Assembly: GCF_002209485.1 (NCBI RefSeq) | Contig: NZ_NJIX01000002.1 | Coordinates: 1,151,074-1,215,073, forward strand | Source of the DNA: Achromobacter sp. HZ34 | GTDB lineage: Bacteria; Pseudomonadota; Gammaproteobacteria; Burkholderiales; Burkholderiaceae_B | Direction: 5' to 3' | DNA length: 64,000 bases | Shown here: piece after piece, positions 49,736 to 58,350 of the stretch | Layout: the number at the start of each line of letters is the position of its first letter | Position numbering within the stretch: the first letter of the stretch is position 1 | Notes under the pieces: generated by a model | What the model was told of the DNA's origin: nothing | Seen by the model: the letters and a program-made list of their open reading frames with translations, nothing else | Database searches by the model: none | Position numbers and translations under genes: made by a program

Positions 49736-50701
49736 TCAAGCCGCACGCCGATCCCCGCCGTCGGGCATCACCGCGCACAGGCGCACGCCCGGCGGAATGG
49801 GCTTGCCGCGCATGGTGTCGCAAAGGAAATGCAGGAAGTGTTCCGACCCGCTGGATAGCGCCCGTAGCTGCCGCGTGATCAGGCAGATCTCGCGCTTCAG
49901 GCTGGGAGTACGCAATTCACGGAACACGAACTTCGCCACGTCCCGTTCGCTGGCCGCCAGCGCGGGCAGCACGCTATAACGGTTGCCGATGCTCAGCATC
50001 GAGTACAACGCACTGGTGTTGGAGATCTCATCATGCGGCGCGTCGAATAGCGCCGGCTTGCCGGCATGCGCGCGCAAGTACGCGCCTATGCCTGTATCGG
50101 AGGAAAAACCGATATAGCTGGCCGGATCGAGGGCCTCCCAATCGACAGGCCCCCGCTCTCGCGCCAAGGGATGATCGCGCCGGCACACGATACCGTAATG
50201 ATCCTCGAACAGCGGCGTGTAGCTGAGTTCCTCGTAACCGCGATACCGGCTCTCCACCGCGAAATCGATTTCGCCGTTGACCACCATCTGTTCCACCACC
50301 GCCGCGCTGGCGCCGCGCAGTGAAATGGTGATGCCGGGATACGCAACGCGGAATCCCTCGATGGCGTCGACCAGGAAATAATTCACCACCGACGTGATGG
50401 CCGCGATGCGGACATGCCCCTGCCGGCCATCGGAAAACGCCTGCAGATCGCTGATGGCGCCATCGAACTGCCCGATCACGCGCAGAGCCTCGGCCTTGAA
50501 ACTGGCCCCCGCCTGCGTCAACGTGACGCGCCGCGTGCTGCGGTCGAACAAACGCACGCCCACTGCTTCCTCGAATTGCTGGATCGTCGACGTCAGTGAG
50601 GACTGCGTCACCGACATGCGCGACGCCGCCGACGTAAACGCCCCCGTGTCGGCGATTGCCACGAAACAGCGTAGATGACGCAAGGAGACGTGGCGAGACA
50701 T
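49736..50701 (-). CDS. LysR-type transcriptional regulator
   Basis: 321 residues from ATG 50701 (SRHVSLRHLRCFVAIADTGAFTSAASRMSVTQSSLTSTIQQFEEAVGVRLFDRSTRRVTLTQAG). The T-Q-S-S-L-T-x-x-I recognition helix resembles regulators of phosphonate/aminotransferase clusters (PhnR-like), but that is weak evidence. It is divergent from the aminotransferase gene and ABC importer operon, its probable target. It abuts the PACE gene end with no gap (convergent). Confidence 0.92.
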   Translation of the reverse strand: MSRHVSLRHLRCFVAIADTGAFTSAASRMSVTQSSLTSTIQQFEEAVGVRLFDRSTRRVTLTQAGASFKAEALRVIGQFDGAISDLQAFSDGRQGHVRIAAITSVVNYFLVDAIEGFRVAYPGITISLRGASAAVVEQMVVNGEIDFAVESRYRGYEELSYTPLFEDHYGIVCRRDHPLARERGPVDWEALDPASYIGFSSDTGIGAYLRAHAGKPALFDAPHDEISNTSALYSMLSIGNRYSVLPALAASERDVAKFVFRELRTPSLKREICLITRQLRALSSGSEHFLHFLCDTMRGKPIPPGVRLCAVMPDGGDRRAA

Positions 50702-50794
50702 GGCGCGAGTCGACTCGGTCCGCAAGGAACACAAAAGCAAAAGGTGATCCGAGCATATATTTGAAAAAACGAATAATCAATAGATGTAAACCAT

Positions 50795-50823
50795 TTGTTT
50801 TGATCAACCTACCTGCCTAGAAT
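50795..50823 (+). promoter_or_regulatory. Sigma-70-like promoter of the aminotransferase/ABC operon
   Basis: TTGTTT (50795-50800), 17-bp spacer, TAGAAT (50818-50823). TTGATCAA (50800-50807) is a palindrome overlapping the -35. Transcription would start near 50830, before all candidate start codons of the aminotransferase. Confidence 0.5.
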
Positions 50824-50897
50824 CTGGCGACATCTGGCGGTCATCCACCGTGCAAGAAACGGCGTCCCGCCTACCGACCATGGAGCGCTTCGACCCG

Positions 50898-52064
50898 ATG
50901 TCCTCGACTCAGATTCAACCGTTGGCGCCGGACGGCTACCGCCTGCGCCTGCCCGGCCCCACCTTCGTGCCCGAGCGCGTGTTACAGGCCGGTGCACAGC
51001 TGGTGGTCAATCACCGCGGCCCTGAATTCCGCGCCGCGCTGGTGCGGGCCGAGGCCGGCCTGCAACCCATCCTGGGCACCAGAAACCGCATCTTGTTCTA
51101 CGCGGCATCCGGCAGCGGCATGATGGAAGCGGCCATCGTCAACGTGGCGGGTCCAGGCGATGAACTCCTGATCGTCACGCATGGCCAGTTCGGCGAACGC
51201 TTCACCACCATCGCGCAAGCCGTTGGCGCCAAGGCCGATGTGATCGCCACGCCGTGGGGCGAGGACATCGACATCGACGCCGTGCAAGCCCGCCTGCGCG
51301 AAAAGCCCTATCGCGCCATGGTGGTGGTGCATAACGAAAGCTCCACGGGCATCGTGGCGGACCTGGCCAGCCTGGGCGCATTGGTGCGCAACAGCCCCAC
51401 GCTGCTGGTGGTGGATTCCGTCAGCGGCCTGGGCGGCATCGAGATGAAGCAGGACGAATGGGGCGTCGACATCCTGGTGTCGGCGTCGCAGAAGGCCTTG
51501 ATGTGTCCGCCTGGATTGGGGCTGGCCAGCATCAGCCCCAAGGCCTGGGACGTGATCAACGGCGGCGGCCGCCTGCCCTCGTTCTATTGGGATTTCCGCC
51601 GCGCGCAGGCTTCCGCCGAGAAAGGCGAGACGCCTTTCACGCCGGCGGTAGGCCTGGTCGCCGGCCTGCTGGAAGCCCTGGACATGATCCACGCGGAAGG
51701 CCTGCCCCAGGTGCTGGCGCGCCACACGCGGTTGGCGAATGCCCTGCGCGCCGGCGGCGCCGCCATCGGCTTGAGCGATTTCGGCACGGGCAAGCGCAAG
51801 TCCGCCACGGTGGTGGTGTTCGACGTGCCTGCCCCGCTGGATGGCGCGGTCATCGTGCGCGAGCTGTACCAACGCCACCGCACAGTGATTGCCGGTGCGC
51901 GCAACCGGCTGTCGGGCAAGGTCATACGCATCGGCACCATGGGCGCCATCGACGCCGACACCATCTACACCGACCTGGCGCATCTGGAGAACGTATTGCC
52001 TGACCTGGGGCATGCGTTGACGGCAGGCGCGGGCGTCGCTGCCGCAAAGGCTTATCTGGAGTGA
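50898..52064 (+). CDS. Class V aminotransferase, alanine-glyoxylate aminotransferase family
   Basis: 388 residues from ATG 50898; ATG 50880 and GTG 50850 are in-frame alternatives and no ribosome binding site separates them well. Landmarks: 'LRLPGPTFVPERVLQAGAQLVVNHRGPEF', 'FYAASGSGMMEAAIVN', 'VVHNESSTGIVADL', 'LLVVDSVSGLGG' (PLP-binding Asp) and 'VSASQKALMCPPGLG' with the PLP lysine. It moves an amino group to glyoxylate or pyruvate. First in an operon with a four-part importer and aldolase, so it probably processes the imported amino compound or recycles glycine/glyoxylate. Confidence 0.9.
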   Translation: MSSTQIQPLAPDGYRLRLPGPTFVPERVLQAGAQLVVNHRGPEFRAALVRAEAGLQPILGTRNRILFYAASGSGMMEAAIVNVAGPGDELLIVTHGQFGERFTTIAQAVGAKADVIATPWGEDIDIDAVQARLREKPYRAMVVVHNESSTGIVADLASLGALVRNSPTLLVVDSVSGLGGIEMKQDEWGVDILVSASQKALMCPPGLGLASISPKAWDVINGGGRLPSFYWDFRRAQASAEKGETPFTPAVGLVAGLLEALDMIHAEGLPQVLARHTRLANALRAGGAAIGLSDFGTGKRKSATVVVFDVPAPLDGAVIVRELYQRHRTVIAGARNRLSGKVIRIGTMGAIDADTIYTDLAHLENVLPDLGHALTAGAGVAAAKAYLE

Positions 52065-52117
52065 ATGTCTCACCGCGCCGCGAGCAGCATCGAAGGCGCA
52101 CACAACAAGGGGAAGTC

Positions 52118-53134
52118 ATGCAATACAAGAACAGCTTGGTAGGTGTATTGATAATGGCTGGCGCCGCCGGGGCCGCCGCCCTGGCCGCGCCGTCCGCGCA
52201 GGCCGCCGACGGCCATGTCGTGCTGTACTCGGCCAACGACGACACCGTCAATAAACTGATCGCCGAGGCATTCAAGAAGGAAACGGGCATCACGGTGGAC
52301 GTGGTGTCGACCGGCTCCGGCGTGCTGTTCCGGCGCATCATCTCTGAACAAGGCAATCCGCAAGGCGACGTGGTGTGGGGCGTCAGCGCCGCGCTGCTCA
52401 AGCAGAACAGCAAATTCTTCGACGCCCATGCGACCAAGGGCGCGGATCAGGTACCCGCGCAGTATCGCGACCCGAACAATCTGTGGATAGGCACCAATCT
52501 GCAGGTGGCCGTCATCAGCCAGAACACCAAGTCCATCGACGCCGCCAAGGGTCCGAAGACATGGGAAGACCTGATGGATCCGCAGTGGAAAGGCAAGCTG
52601 GTCTACACCGATCCGGCGAACTCCGGCTTCTCGTATGCCACGGCCAGCGGCCTGCTGGGCGCATGGGGCGACAACGATGCGGCCTGGGCCAAGGTGAAGA
52701 AGCTGATCGCCAACACCAAGGTGCTGAACCGCTCCACGCTGGTGTTCGACGGCAATGGTACGGGCGAATATCCGCTGGGCATCTCCCTGGAGTATGCCGG
52801 CTACCTGTGGGCGCACAACGGCGCACCGGTCAAGGTGATCTATCCGGCCGACGGCACGGTGGCCCTGGCCGAAGGCGCGGCCGTCATCAAGGGTGGCCCC
52901 AACAATGCCAACGCGCGTGCCCTGGTGGACTTCCTGGCCAGCAAGCCCACGGAAGAAATGCTGCTGAAGTCGACCTTCCGCCGCCCTGCCCGCCAGGACG
53001 TTCCGCTGACCGAGTCGGGCGGCATGCCACCTTTGGCGCAGATCAAGCTGCTGCCCTACGACGATGCGAAATGGGAAGCGGCGCGCACCGACACGCTGCG
53101 CAAGCTGAAGGACATCATCCAGGAAACGCGTTGA
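52118..53134 (+). CDS. ABC transporter substrate-binding protein (2-aminoethylphosphonate/iron-type family)
   Basis: 338 residues from ATG 52118 (AAGGGGAAG upstream). Signal peptide to about AQA-A (residue 30). 'HVVLYSANDDTVNKLIAEAFKKETGITVDVVSTGSGVLFRRIISEQGNPQGDVVWGVSAALL' is the family-1 binding protein pattern shared by Fe(III) and 2-aminoethylphosphonate (PhnS2) proteins. No tyrosine ligand triad for ferric iron stands out. With the ATPase and the fused permease it is a complete importer. The amino-compound enzymes in the operon favour 2-aminoethylphosphonate or a similar zwitterion over iron. Confidence 0.9.
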   Translation: MQYKNSLVGVLIMAGAAGAAALAAPSAQAADGHVVLYSANDDTVNKLIAEAFKKETGITVDVVSTGSGVLFRRIISEQGNPQGDVVWGVSAALLKQNSKFFDAHATKGADQVPAQYRDPNNLWIGTNLQVAVISQNTKSIDAAKGPKTWEDLMDPQWKGKLVYTDPANSGFSYATASGLLGAWGDNDAAWAKVKKLIANTKVLNRSTLVFDGNGTGEYPLGISLEYAGYLWAHNGAPVKVIYPADGTVALAEGAAVIKGGPNNANARALVDFLASKPTEEMLLKSTFRRPARQDVPLTESGGMPPLAQIKLLPYDDAKWEAARTDTLRKLKDIIQETR

Positions 53135-53138
53135 TCGT

Positions 53139-54191
53139 ATGACCGCCATACGTATCGACAATCTCACCTGCACCTTCGGCGAGCTGCGTGCCGTCGACGG
53201 TATTTCCGCAACGATCGAGCATGGCGAACTGTTCACGCTGCTGGGGCCTTCGGGCTGCGGCAAGACCACGCTGCTGCGCTCGATCGCCGGCTTCAACGAT
53301 GTGAACGCTGGCAGCATCTGGCTGGGAGACAAGCGCATCGACAGCCTGCCGGCGCACCAGCGCAATATCGGCATGGTGTTCCAGAACTATGCGATCTTCC
53401 CCAATCTGAACGTGGCGGACAACGTCGCGTACGGGCTGCGCGCGCGCCGTGTCCCCGCGGCGGACATTGCCACACGCGTGGAGCAGGCCTTGCAGCGCGT
53501 GCGGCTGGAAGGCTACGGCACGCGCTGGCCCCACCAGATGTCCGGCGGGCAGTTGCAGCGGGTGGCCATCGCGCGTGCCCTGGTCATCGAACCGGCGGTG
53601 CTGCTGTTCGACGAGCCGCTGTCTAACCTGGATGCGCAATTGCGTACGGAGATGCGGGTGGAGATCCGGCGGCTGCAGCAGTCGCTGGGCCTGACCGCGG
53701 TGTACGTCACGCACGACCAGGAAGAGGCGCTGGCCATCTCGGACCGGGTCGCCGTGCTGCGCGGCGGCCGCATCGAACAGGTGGGCTCGCCGGAGGAAAT
53801 CTACCGGCGGCCGCAAACGCCTTTCGTGGCCAGCTTCCTGGGCGGCACCAATATGCTGTCCGGCGTGGCGGGCGCCTTCGATGGCACGGCGACACCCGTC
53901 GCCACCTGCGGCGCGACGATAGCCGTGCCGGGACGCGTCGCGGACGCCGGCAGCAAGGTGCTGCTGTCGATCCGGCCGGAGGCCTTGCGGGTGGCCGAAG
54001 GCGCGCCCCTGCAAGCCAGGCTCATACTGCGCGAGTTCCTGGGGCAGATCCAGCGCCTGCACGCGGAACTGCCCGATGGCACACCGCTGCGGGTGTCGGC
54101 CTTGGGCGCGGCCACGGTGGGCGTGCACGAAGGCGCGACCTTCGGCCTGGCCTACGATCCGGCGCAAATCGTGGCGTTTCCCGCGCCATGA
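53139..54191 (+). CDS. ABC transporter ATP-binding protein of the same importer
   Basis: 350 residues: 'LGPSGCGKTTLLRSIAGF' (Walker A), 'MSGGQLQRVAIARALVIEPAVLLFDEPLSNLD' (signature and Walker B), 'VYVTHDQEEALAISDRVAVLRGGRIEQVGSPEEIYRRP' (H-loop), then a C-terminal TOBE-type domain. It energises uptake at the inner membrane. It starts 4 bp after the binding-protein stop and overlaps the permease start by 4 bp (ATGA), so the three are translated together. Confidence 0.94.
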   Translation: MTAIRIDNLTCTFGELRAVDGISATIEHGELFTLLGPSGCGKTTLLRSIAGFNDVNAGSIWLGDKRIDSLPAHQRNIGMVFQNYAIFPNLNVADNVAYGLRARRVPAADIATRVEQALQRVRLEGYGTRWPHQMSGGQLQRVAIARALVIEPAVLLFDEPLSNLDAQLRTEMRVEIRRLQQSLGLTAVYVTHDQEEALAISDRVAVLRGGRIEQVGSPEEIYRRPQTPFVASFLGGTNMLSGVAGAFDGTATPVATCGATIAVPGRVADAGSKVLLSIRPEALRVAEGAPLQARLILREFLGQIQRLHAELPDGTPLRVSALGAATVGVHEGATFGLAYDPAQIVAFPAP

Positions 54192-55825
54192 AGGGATTCC
54201 GCCTATCCATCACCGCCATCGCCCTGGTCCTGCTGGCGGTCTTCCTGTTGTATCCACTGGCGCTGGTGTTGGACACCAGCTTGCGGACGGAAGGCAGCGG
54301 CACGTTCACACTGGCGAATTACGCCAAGGTGTTCTCCAGCGCTTACTACACCAACAGCGTCATCAACAGCCTGACCGCCGGCGTATTGGCAACGTTGTGC
54401 GCGACGGCCTTGGCGGTGCCGCTGGCCTTCTGCCTGGCGCGCGTCAACCTGCCGGGACGCACGGTGCTGCTGACGCTGGCCTCGCTGCCCCTGGGCCTGC
54501 CGTCCTTCGTGGCGGCCTATGCGCTGGTGCTGCTTTTCGGCCATGCGGGCGTGGTGACCACGGCATTGCGGGACATCGGCCTGCCCATCGGGTCGATCTA
54601 CGGCATGCCCGGCATCGTCATCGTGTTCACGCTGACGCTGTATCCCTACGTGCTGATGCCCACCATCGCGGGGTTCAAGGCCATCGACATCTCGGTGGAG
54701 GAAGCCGCGCGCAACCTGGGCGGATCGCGCTTCCACGTATTCCGCACGGTGCTGCTGCCGGTGGTGATGCCCGCCGTCCTGGCCGGCGCGCTGCTGGTGT
54801 TCATCGAGACCCTGGAAAACTTCGGCGTGCCGGCCGTGCTGGCGGAGGACAAGCCTTTCCTGGCGGTGGACATCTTCAAGCTGTTCGCGGGCGAGGCCGA
54901 CAGCAATCCGGCGGCCGCGGGCGCCTTGAGCGTGCTGCTGATCGCGGGGACCTCGGTGGTGCTGCTGATCCAGCGCCGCTACCTGGGCAAGCGCCGCTTC
55001 ACCACCAATGCGCGGTCGGCGCCGCCGCCATTGCCCTTGTCGCGCGCCTGGCGCATTGCCGCGGCCACGTATTGCTGGGGCATGGTATCGATTTCCCTGC
55101 TGCCTTTCGCCGCGGTGCTGATGATTTCCTTCCTGCGCTTCCGTGGGCCGGTCCTGCACTGGCAAGCCAGCCTGGGCAACTACGTCGAGCTGATCGCGGG
55201 TTCGTACCAACCGCTGTACAACACCCTGATCCTGGCCAGCGTGACGGCGATCGTCGCGACCGTCATCGGCGCGCCCATCGGCTACGTGGTGGCGCGGCAT
55301 CGCAGCCGCCTGACCGGTGTGCTGGACATGGTGGGCATGGTGCCCTTCGCGGTGTCTGGCACGGTGCTGGGCATAGGCTTGATCCTGGCCTTCAACGAGC
55401 GGCCGTTGCTGCTGACCGGCGGCTGGTTGATCCTGGTGATCGCCTACGTGGTGCGCAAGCTGCCCTTCGCGATCCGGTCGGCGTCGGCCATCGTGCACCA
55501 GATCGAGCCCAGCCTGGAGGAAGCGTCGATCAACCTGGGCGTGTCGCCGATGCGAACCTTCGCCACCTTGACCGTGCCGCTGATGATGAGCGGCCTGGTC
55601 GGCAGCATCATCCTGGTGTGGATCACCGTGGCGTCGGAGTTGAGTTCGACCATCGTGCTTTACACCAGCCAATGGTCCACCATGACCGTGCGCATGTACC
55701 AGTTCCTGGAAGGCACCGCGCCGGGCACCGCCACGGCGGCGGCGGCCGTGCTGATCCTGTTCACCGCCGTGCCGCTGCTGCTGGTGAATCGCCGCCTGCG
55801 CCGCCAGGATGGCACCTTGCTTTAG
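54188..55825 (+). CDS. Fused two-domain ABC permease of the same importer
   Basis: 545 residues containing two binding-protein-dependent permease domains, each with an EAA loop: 'EEAARNLGGSRFHVFRTVLLP' in the first half and 'EEASINLGVSPMRTFATLTVPL' in the second. About twelve membrane segments. The fused layout and length match PhnU2-type 2-aminoethylphosphonate permeases (and FbpB-like iron permeases). A central cytoplasmic loop carries 'QRRYLGKRRFTTN'. It is coupled to the ATPase gene by an ATGA overlap. Confidence 0.93.
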   Translation: MKGFRLSITAIALVLLAVFLLYPLALVLDTSLRTEGSGTFTLANYAKVFSSAYYTNSVINSLTAGVLATLCATALAVPLAFCLARVNLPGRTVLLTLASLPLGLPSFVAAYALVLLFGHAGVVTTALRDIGLPIGSIYGMPGIVIVFTLTLYPYVLMPTIAGFKAIDISVEEAARNLGGSRFHVFRTVLLPVVMPAVLAGALLVFIETLENFGVPAVLAEDKPFLAVDIFKLFAGEADSNPAAAGALSVLLIAGTSVVLLIQRRYLGKRRFTTNARSAPPPLPLSRAWRIAAATYCWGMVSISLLPFAAVLMISFLRFRGPVLHWQASLGNYVELIAGSYQPLYNTLILASVTAIVATVIGAPIGYVVARHRSRLTGVLDMVGMVPFAVSGTVLGIGLILAFNERPLLLTGGWLILVIAYVVRKLPFAIRSASAIVHQIEPSLEEASINLGVSPMRTFATLTVPLMMSGLVGSIILVWITVASELSSTIVLYTSQWSTMTVRMYQFLEGTAPGTATAAAAVLILFTAVPLLLVNRRLRRQDGTLL

Positions 55826-55832
55826 GCTTTTC

Positions 55833-55896
55833 CGGTTCAGGTGCGCTCGGTTTCAGGCGCATCTGGCTTCAGGCGTTTTTCGTTTCAGGAAACATC
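55833..55896. repeat. Four imperfect 16-bp tandem units between permease and aldolase
   Basis: TTCAGG recurs at 55836, 55852, 55868 and 55884, exactly 16 bp apart; units are 55833-55848, 55849-55864, 55865-55880 and 55881-55896, of the form ggTTCAGGcgc with variable ends. The last unit supplies AGGAAA, the ribosome binding site of the GTG start at 55898. Confidence 0.8.
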
Positions 55897-55897
55897 C

Positions 55898-56935
55898 GTG
55901 ATCCCGACCCTTCGCAGTGACAACATCGCCACCGCCCATCCTTCCATCGTGCGCGCCGTCGCCGAGGCAAACGAGGGTCCGGCTGCCGCGTACGGCGATG
56001 ACGACTACACCGCCTTGATGAATCGCAGGTTTTCGGATTTCTTCGGAACGAAAGCCGTGGTGTTTCCCGTGTCGACCGGCACTGCCGCCAATGCCTTGTC
56101 GCTGGCGAGCTGCGCGCGGCCCTATGGCGGCATCTACTGCCATCAGGAGGCCCATATCCACACGGCGGAAGGCGGCGCCACCGAAGCCTATACGGGCGGC
56201 GCGAAACTGATTCCGCTGCCCGGGGCCGACTACAAGTTGTCGCCCGACGTCTTGGCCGATGCCCTGCGGCATGCCGAGCGCGGCGTGCGCAATCGTCCCC
56301 AGCCCGATGCCGTGTCCATCACCCAGGCCAGCGAATATGGCACGGTGTATGGGCTGGACGAGATCGGCGCGATCGGGGCCGCCGTGCGCGAGGCGGGCGT
56401 CGTGTTCCACATGGACGGCGCGCGTTTTGCCAATGCCTTGGCGACGCTGGGCTGCGAGCCGGCGGACATGACCTGGCGCCAGGGGGTGGACATCCTGTCC
56501 TTCGGCTGCACCAAGAACGGCGGCATGAACACGGAAGCCATCGTGGTGTTCAAGCCGGCGCTGGTCGAGCCGCTGTCGTATCACCTGCGGCGTGCCGGCC
56601 AGACGTGGTCCAAGATGCGCTTTTCCGCCGCGCAGTTGATGGCCTATATCGACAATGGGCTGTTGCTGCAGTTGGCGGGGCAGGCCAACGCCCTGGCGGC
56701 GCGCCTGGGGCGGGAATTGAGCGCCCTGCCCGGTGCCGAGCTGGTGGCGCCGGTGCAGGCCAACCTGGTGTTCCTGCGCTTGCCGCAGGCGGCGATCGAC
56801 AAGCTGGCCGAGGCCGGTGTGCGCTTTGCCCGCCGGCGCGGGGGCATCATCCGCCTGGTGACGCGTTTCGATGGCAGCCAGGAGGAAGTCGACGCGATGG
56901 TGACGTTGACGCGGGCAGCCTTGGGTGGAGTTTGA
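55898..56935 (+). CDS. Threonine-aldolase-type PLP lyase
   Basis: 345 residues from GTG 55898 (AGGAAA 6 bp upstream), the usual length of low-specificity L-threonine aldolases. Landmarks: 'LRSDNIATAHPSIVRAVAEAN', 'AVVFPVSTGTAANALSLAS', 'YCHQEAHIHTAEGGATE', 'VVFHMDGARFANAL' (PLP Asp) and 'FGCTKNGGMNTEAIVVF' with the PLP lysine. The family splits 3-hydroxy amino acids to glycine plus an aldehyde. In this operon the glycine or aldehyde could feed the class V aminotransferase. Upstream 16-bp repeats fill its 5' spacer. Confidence 0.9.
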   Translation: MIPTLRSDNIATAHPSIVRAVAEANEGPAAAYGDDDYTALMNRRFSDFFGTKAVVFPVSTGTAANALSLASCARPYGGIYCHQEAHIHTAEGGATEAYTGGAKLIPLPGADYKLSPDVLADALRHAERGVRNRPQPDAVSITQASEYGTVYGLDEIGAIGAAVREAGVVFHMDGARFANALATLGCEPADMTWRQGVDILSFGCTKNGGMNTEAIVVFKPALVEPLSYHLRRAGQTWSKMRFSAAQLMAYIDNGLLLQLAGQANALAARLGRELSALPGAELVAPVQANLVFLRLPQAAIDKLAEAGVRFARRRGGIIRLVTRFDGSQEEVDAMVTLTRAALGGV

Positions 56936-57159
56936 ATTGCTGCGCAGGACATTTTGCGAAATGCGCCGGGAGTGCCGCTTGCAAGGCCTGAGACGGCCAT
57001 GAGGCGACCACGCTCCTATTTACTTTGGCGCGACTTCTTATAAAAATCGATACGGCACGCCGAGTCAGTTTCTCTTAGACTGCCGGCTTCTTCCATTTGC
57101 GCCACCGCCATCTCCGATGCGCGGCCCTGGGCGGCAAGAATTCAAAAGGAGCGTATCGC

Positions 57160-57864
57160 ATGACCACGGAAAAAGTAGCGCTGATCACGGCGGGCGGCAG
57201 CGGCATGGGCGCCGCGGCGGCCAGGCGCCTGGCCGCCGATGGCTTTCACGTTGCGGTCCTGTCCTCGTCGGGCAAGGGTGCGGCCCTGGCGGCCGAGTTG
57301 AAAGGCATAGGCGTGACGGGTTCGAACCAGTCCAGGGACGATCTGGCCAAGCTGGTCGACCAGGCGATGGCCAAGTGGGGCCGGGTGGACGTGCTGGTGA
57401 ATAGCGCGGGGCATGGACCCAAGGGACCGCTGCTGGATATCACCGATGAAGACTGGCACAAGGGCATGGACACCTACTTCCTGAACGTGGTCCGTCCCAC
57501 CCGGCTGGTGACGCCCATCATGCGCCAGCAGAAATCGGGGGTGATCCTGAACATCTCGTCTGCCTGGGTCTTCGAGCCATCGGAGATGTTCCCCACCTCC
57601 GCCGCCTTCCGCGCCGCGCTGGCGTCCTTCACCAAGATCTTCACGGACAACGAGGCGAAGAACAATATCCGCATGAACAACGTGCTGCCGGGCTGGATCG
57701 ACAGCCTGCCGAAGACCGAAGAACGGCGCTCGGCGGTACCCATGCAGCGCTATGGCACCAGCGAGGAAATCGCCGCCACGATCGCGTTCCTGGCCTCCGA
57801 CGGCGCAGCCTACATCACCGGCCAGAACATCCGCGTCGACGGCGGCTTGATGCGCAGCGTTTGA
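57160..57864 (+). CDS. SDR-family protein lacking the catalytic Tyr/Lys
   Basis: 234 residues from ATG 57160 (AAAAGGAG upstream). A Rossmann fold is clear: 'KVALITAGGSGMGAAAARRLAADGF' (nucleotide loop, with Ala where Gly is usual), 'VDVLVNSAGHGPKGPL', 'GVILNISSAWVF' (with the catalytic Ser), and a C-terminal 'PGWIDSLPKTEERRS...YITGQNIRVDGG'. The YxxxK motif, expected where the sequence reads TSAAFRAALASF, is replaced: Ser at the Tyr position and Arg at the Lys position. It may bind nucleotide without normal dehydrogenase activity. No operon partner is obvious. Confidence 0.88.
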   Translation: MTTEKVALITAGGSGMGAAAARRLAADGFHVAVLSSSGKGAALAAELKGIGVTGSNQSRDDLAKLVDQAMAKWGRVDVLVNSAGHGPKGPLLDITDEDWHKGMDTYFLNVVRPTRLVTPIMRQQKSGVILNISSAWVFEPSEMFPTSAAFRAALASFTKIFTDNEAKNNIRMNNVLPGWIDSLPKTEERRSAVPMQRYGTSEEIAATIAFLASDGAAYITGQNIRVDGGLMRSV

Positions 57865-57966
57865 GGCTCGTCGACAGGTGGAGGCGACAGCGCTGAAGGC
57901 ATATCGACCCAAGCGACCTCGTTCCGCCGGCTCAACGCTCGACGATCGCCTCACGCCGGTGGAAGA

Positions 57967-58350
57967 TCAAGCCGCTTTTCGCAGGTTGCTCGACAGATGA
58001 ACATCGACATGGATATCGGCGTAGGGGCACAACAGCGCACCGGTCTCGTCTCTTTCCAGAAGCCCCAGTTCAACCAAGGCCTGTGCGTCCTGGTGCACAC
58101 GACGAACGTCTCTACCCAGTCGCCTTGCGAGCTCCCGGACGCCCACCACTCCAGCGCCCATCAGCTCGCGGGTCATTTCCCAACGTAGTTCCGTCAACTG
58201 CCCAAAAAATGCACCAGGCGATTCGAAATTGAGCGTTTCGCCTTGGTATTTTCCCGACTTTGCCGCCGTGGACGCGCGTTTCCCGGCCTCGGCCAGAAAG
58301 CGACGCCAATCCTTATTCATCGTGATCGTGAGTGTGCGTTCCAAGATCAT
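57967..58350 (-). CDS. tumA: TumA-like antitoxin / HTH regulator (HVO_A0114-COG4190 type)
   Basis: 127 residues; ATG 58350 overlaps the toxin stop (ATGA). The C-terminal half is a winged helix: 'ELRWEMTRELMGAGVVGVRELARRLGRDVRRVHQDAQALVELGLLERDETGALLCPYADIHVDVHL'. The N-terminal ~55 residues probably contact the toxin. It matches the MarR-like DNA-binding partner found beside DUF6516 toxins. It likely represses the operon with the toxin. Assignment is by pattern and by gene order. Confidence 0.8.
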   Translation of the reverse strand: MILERTLTITMNKDWRRFLAEAGKRASTAAKSGKYQGETLNFESPGAFFGQLTELRWEMTRELMGAGVVGVRELARRLGRDVRRVHQDAQALVELGLLERDETGALLCPYADIHVDVHLSSNLRKAA

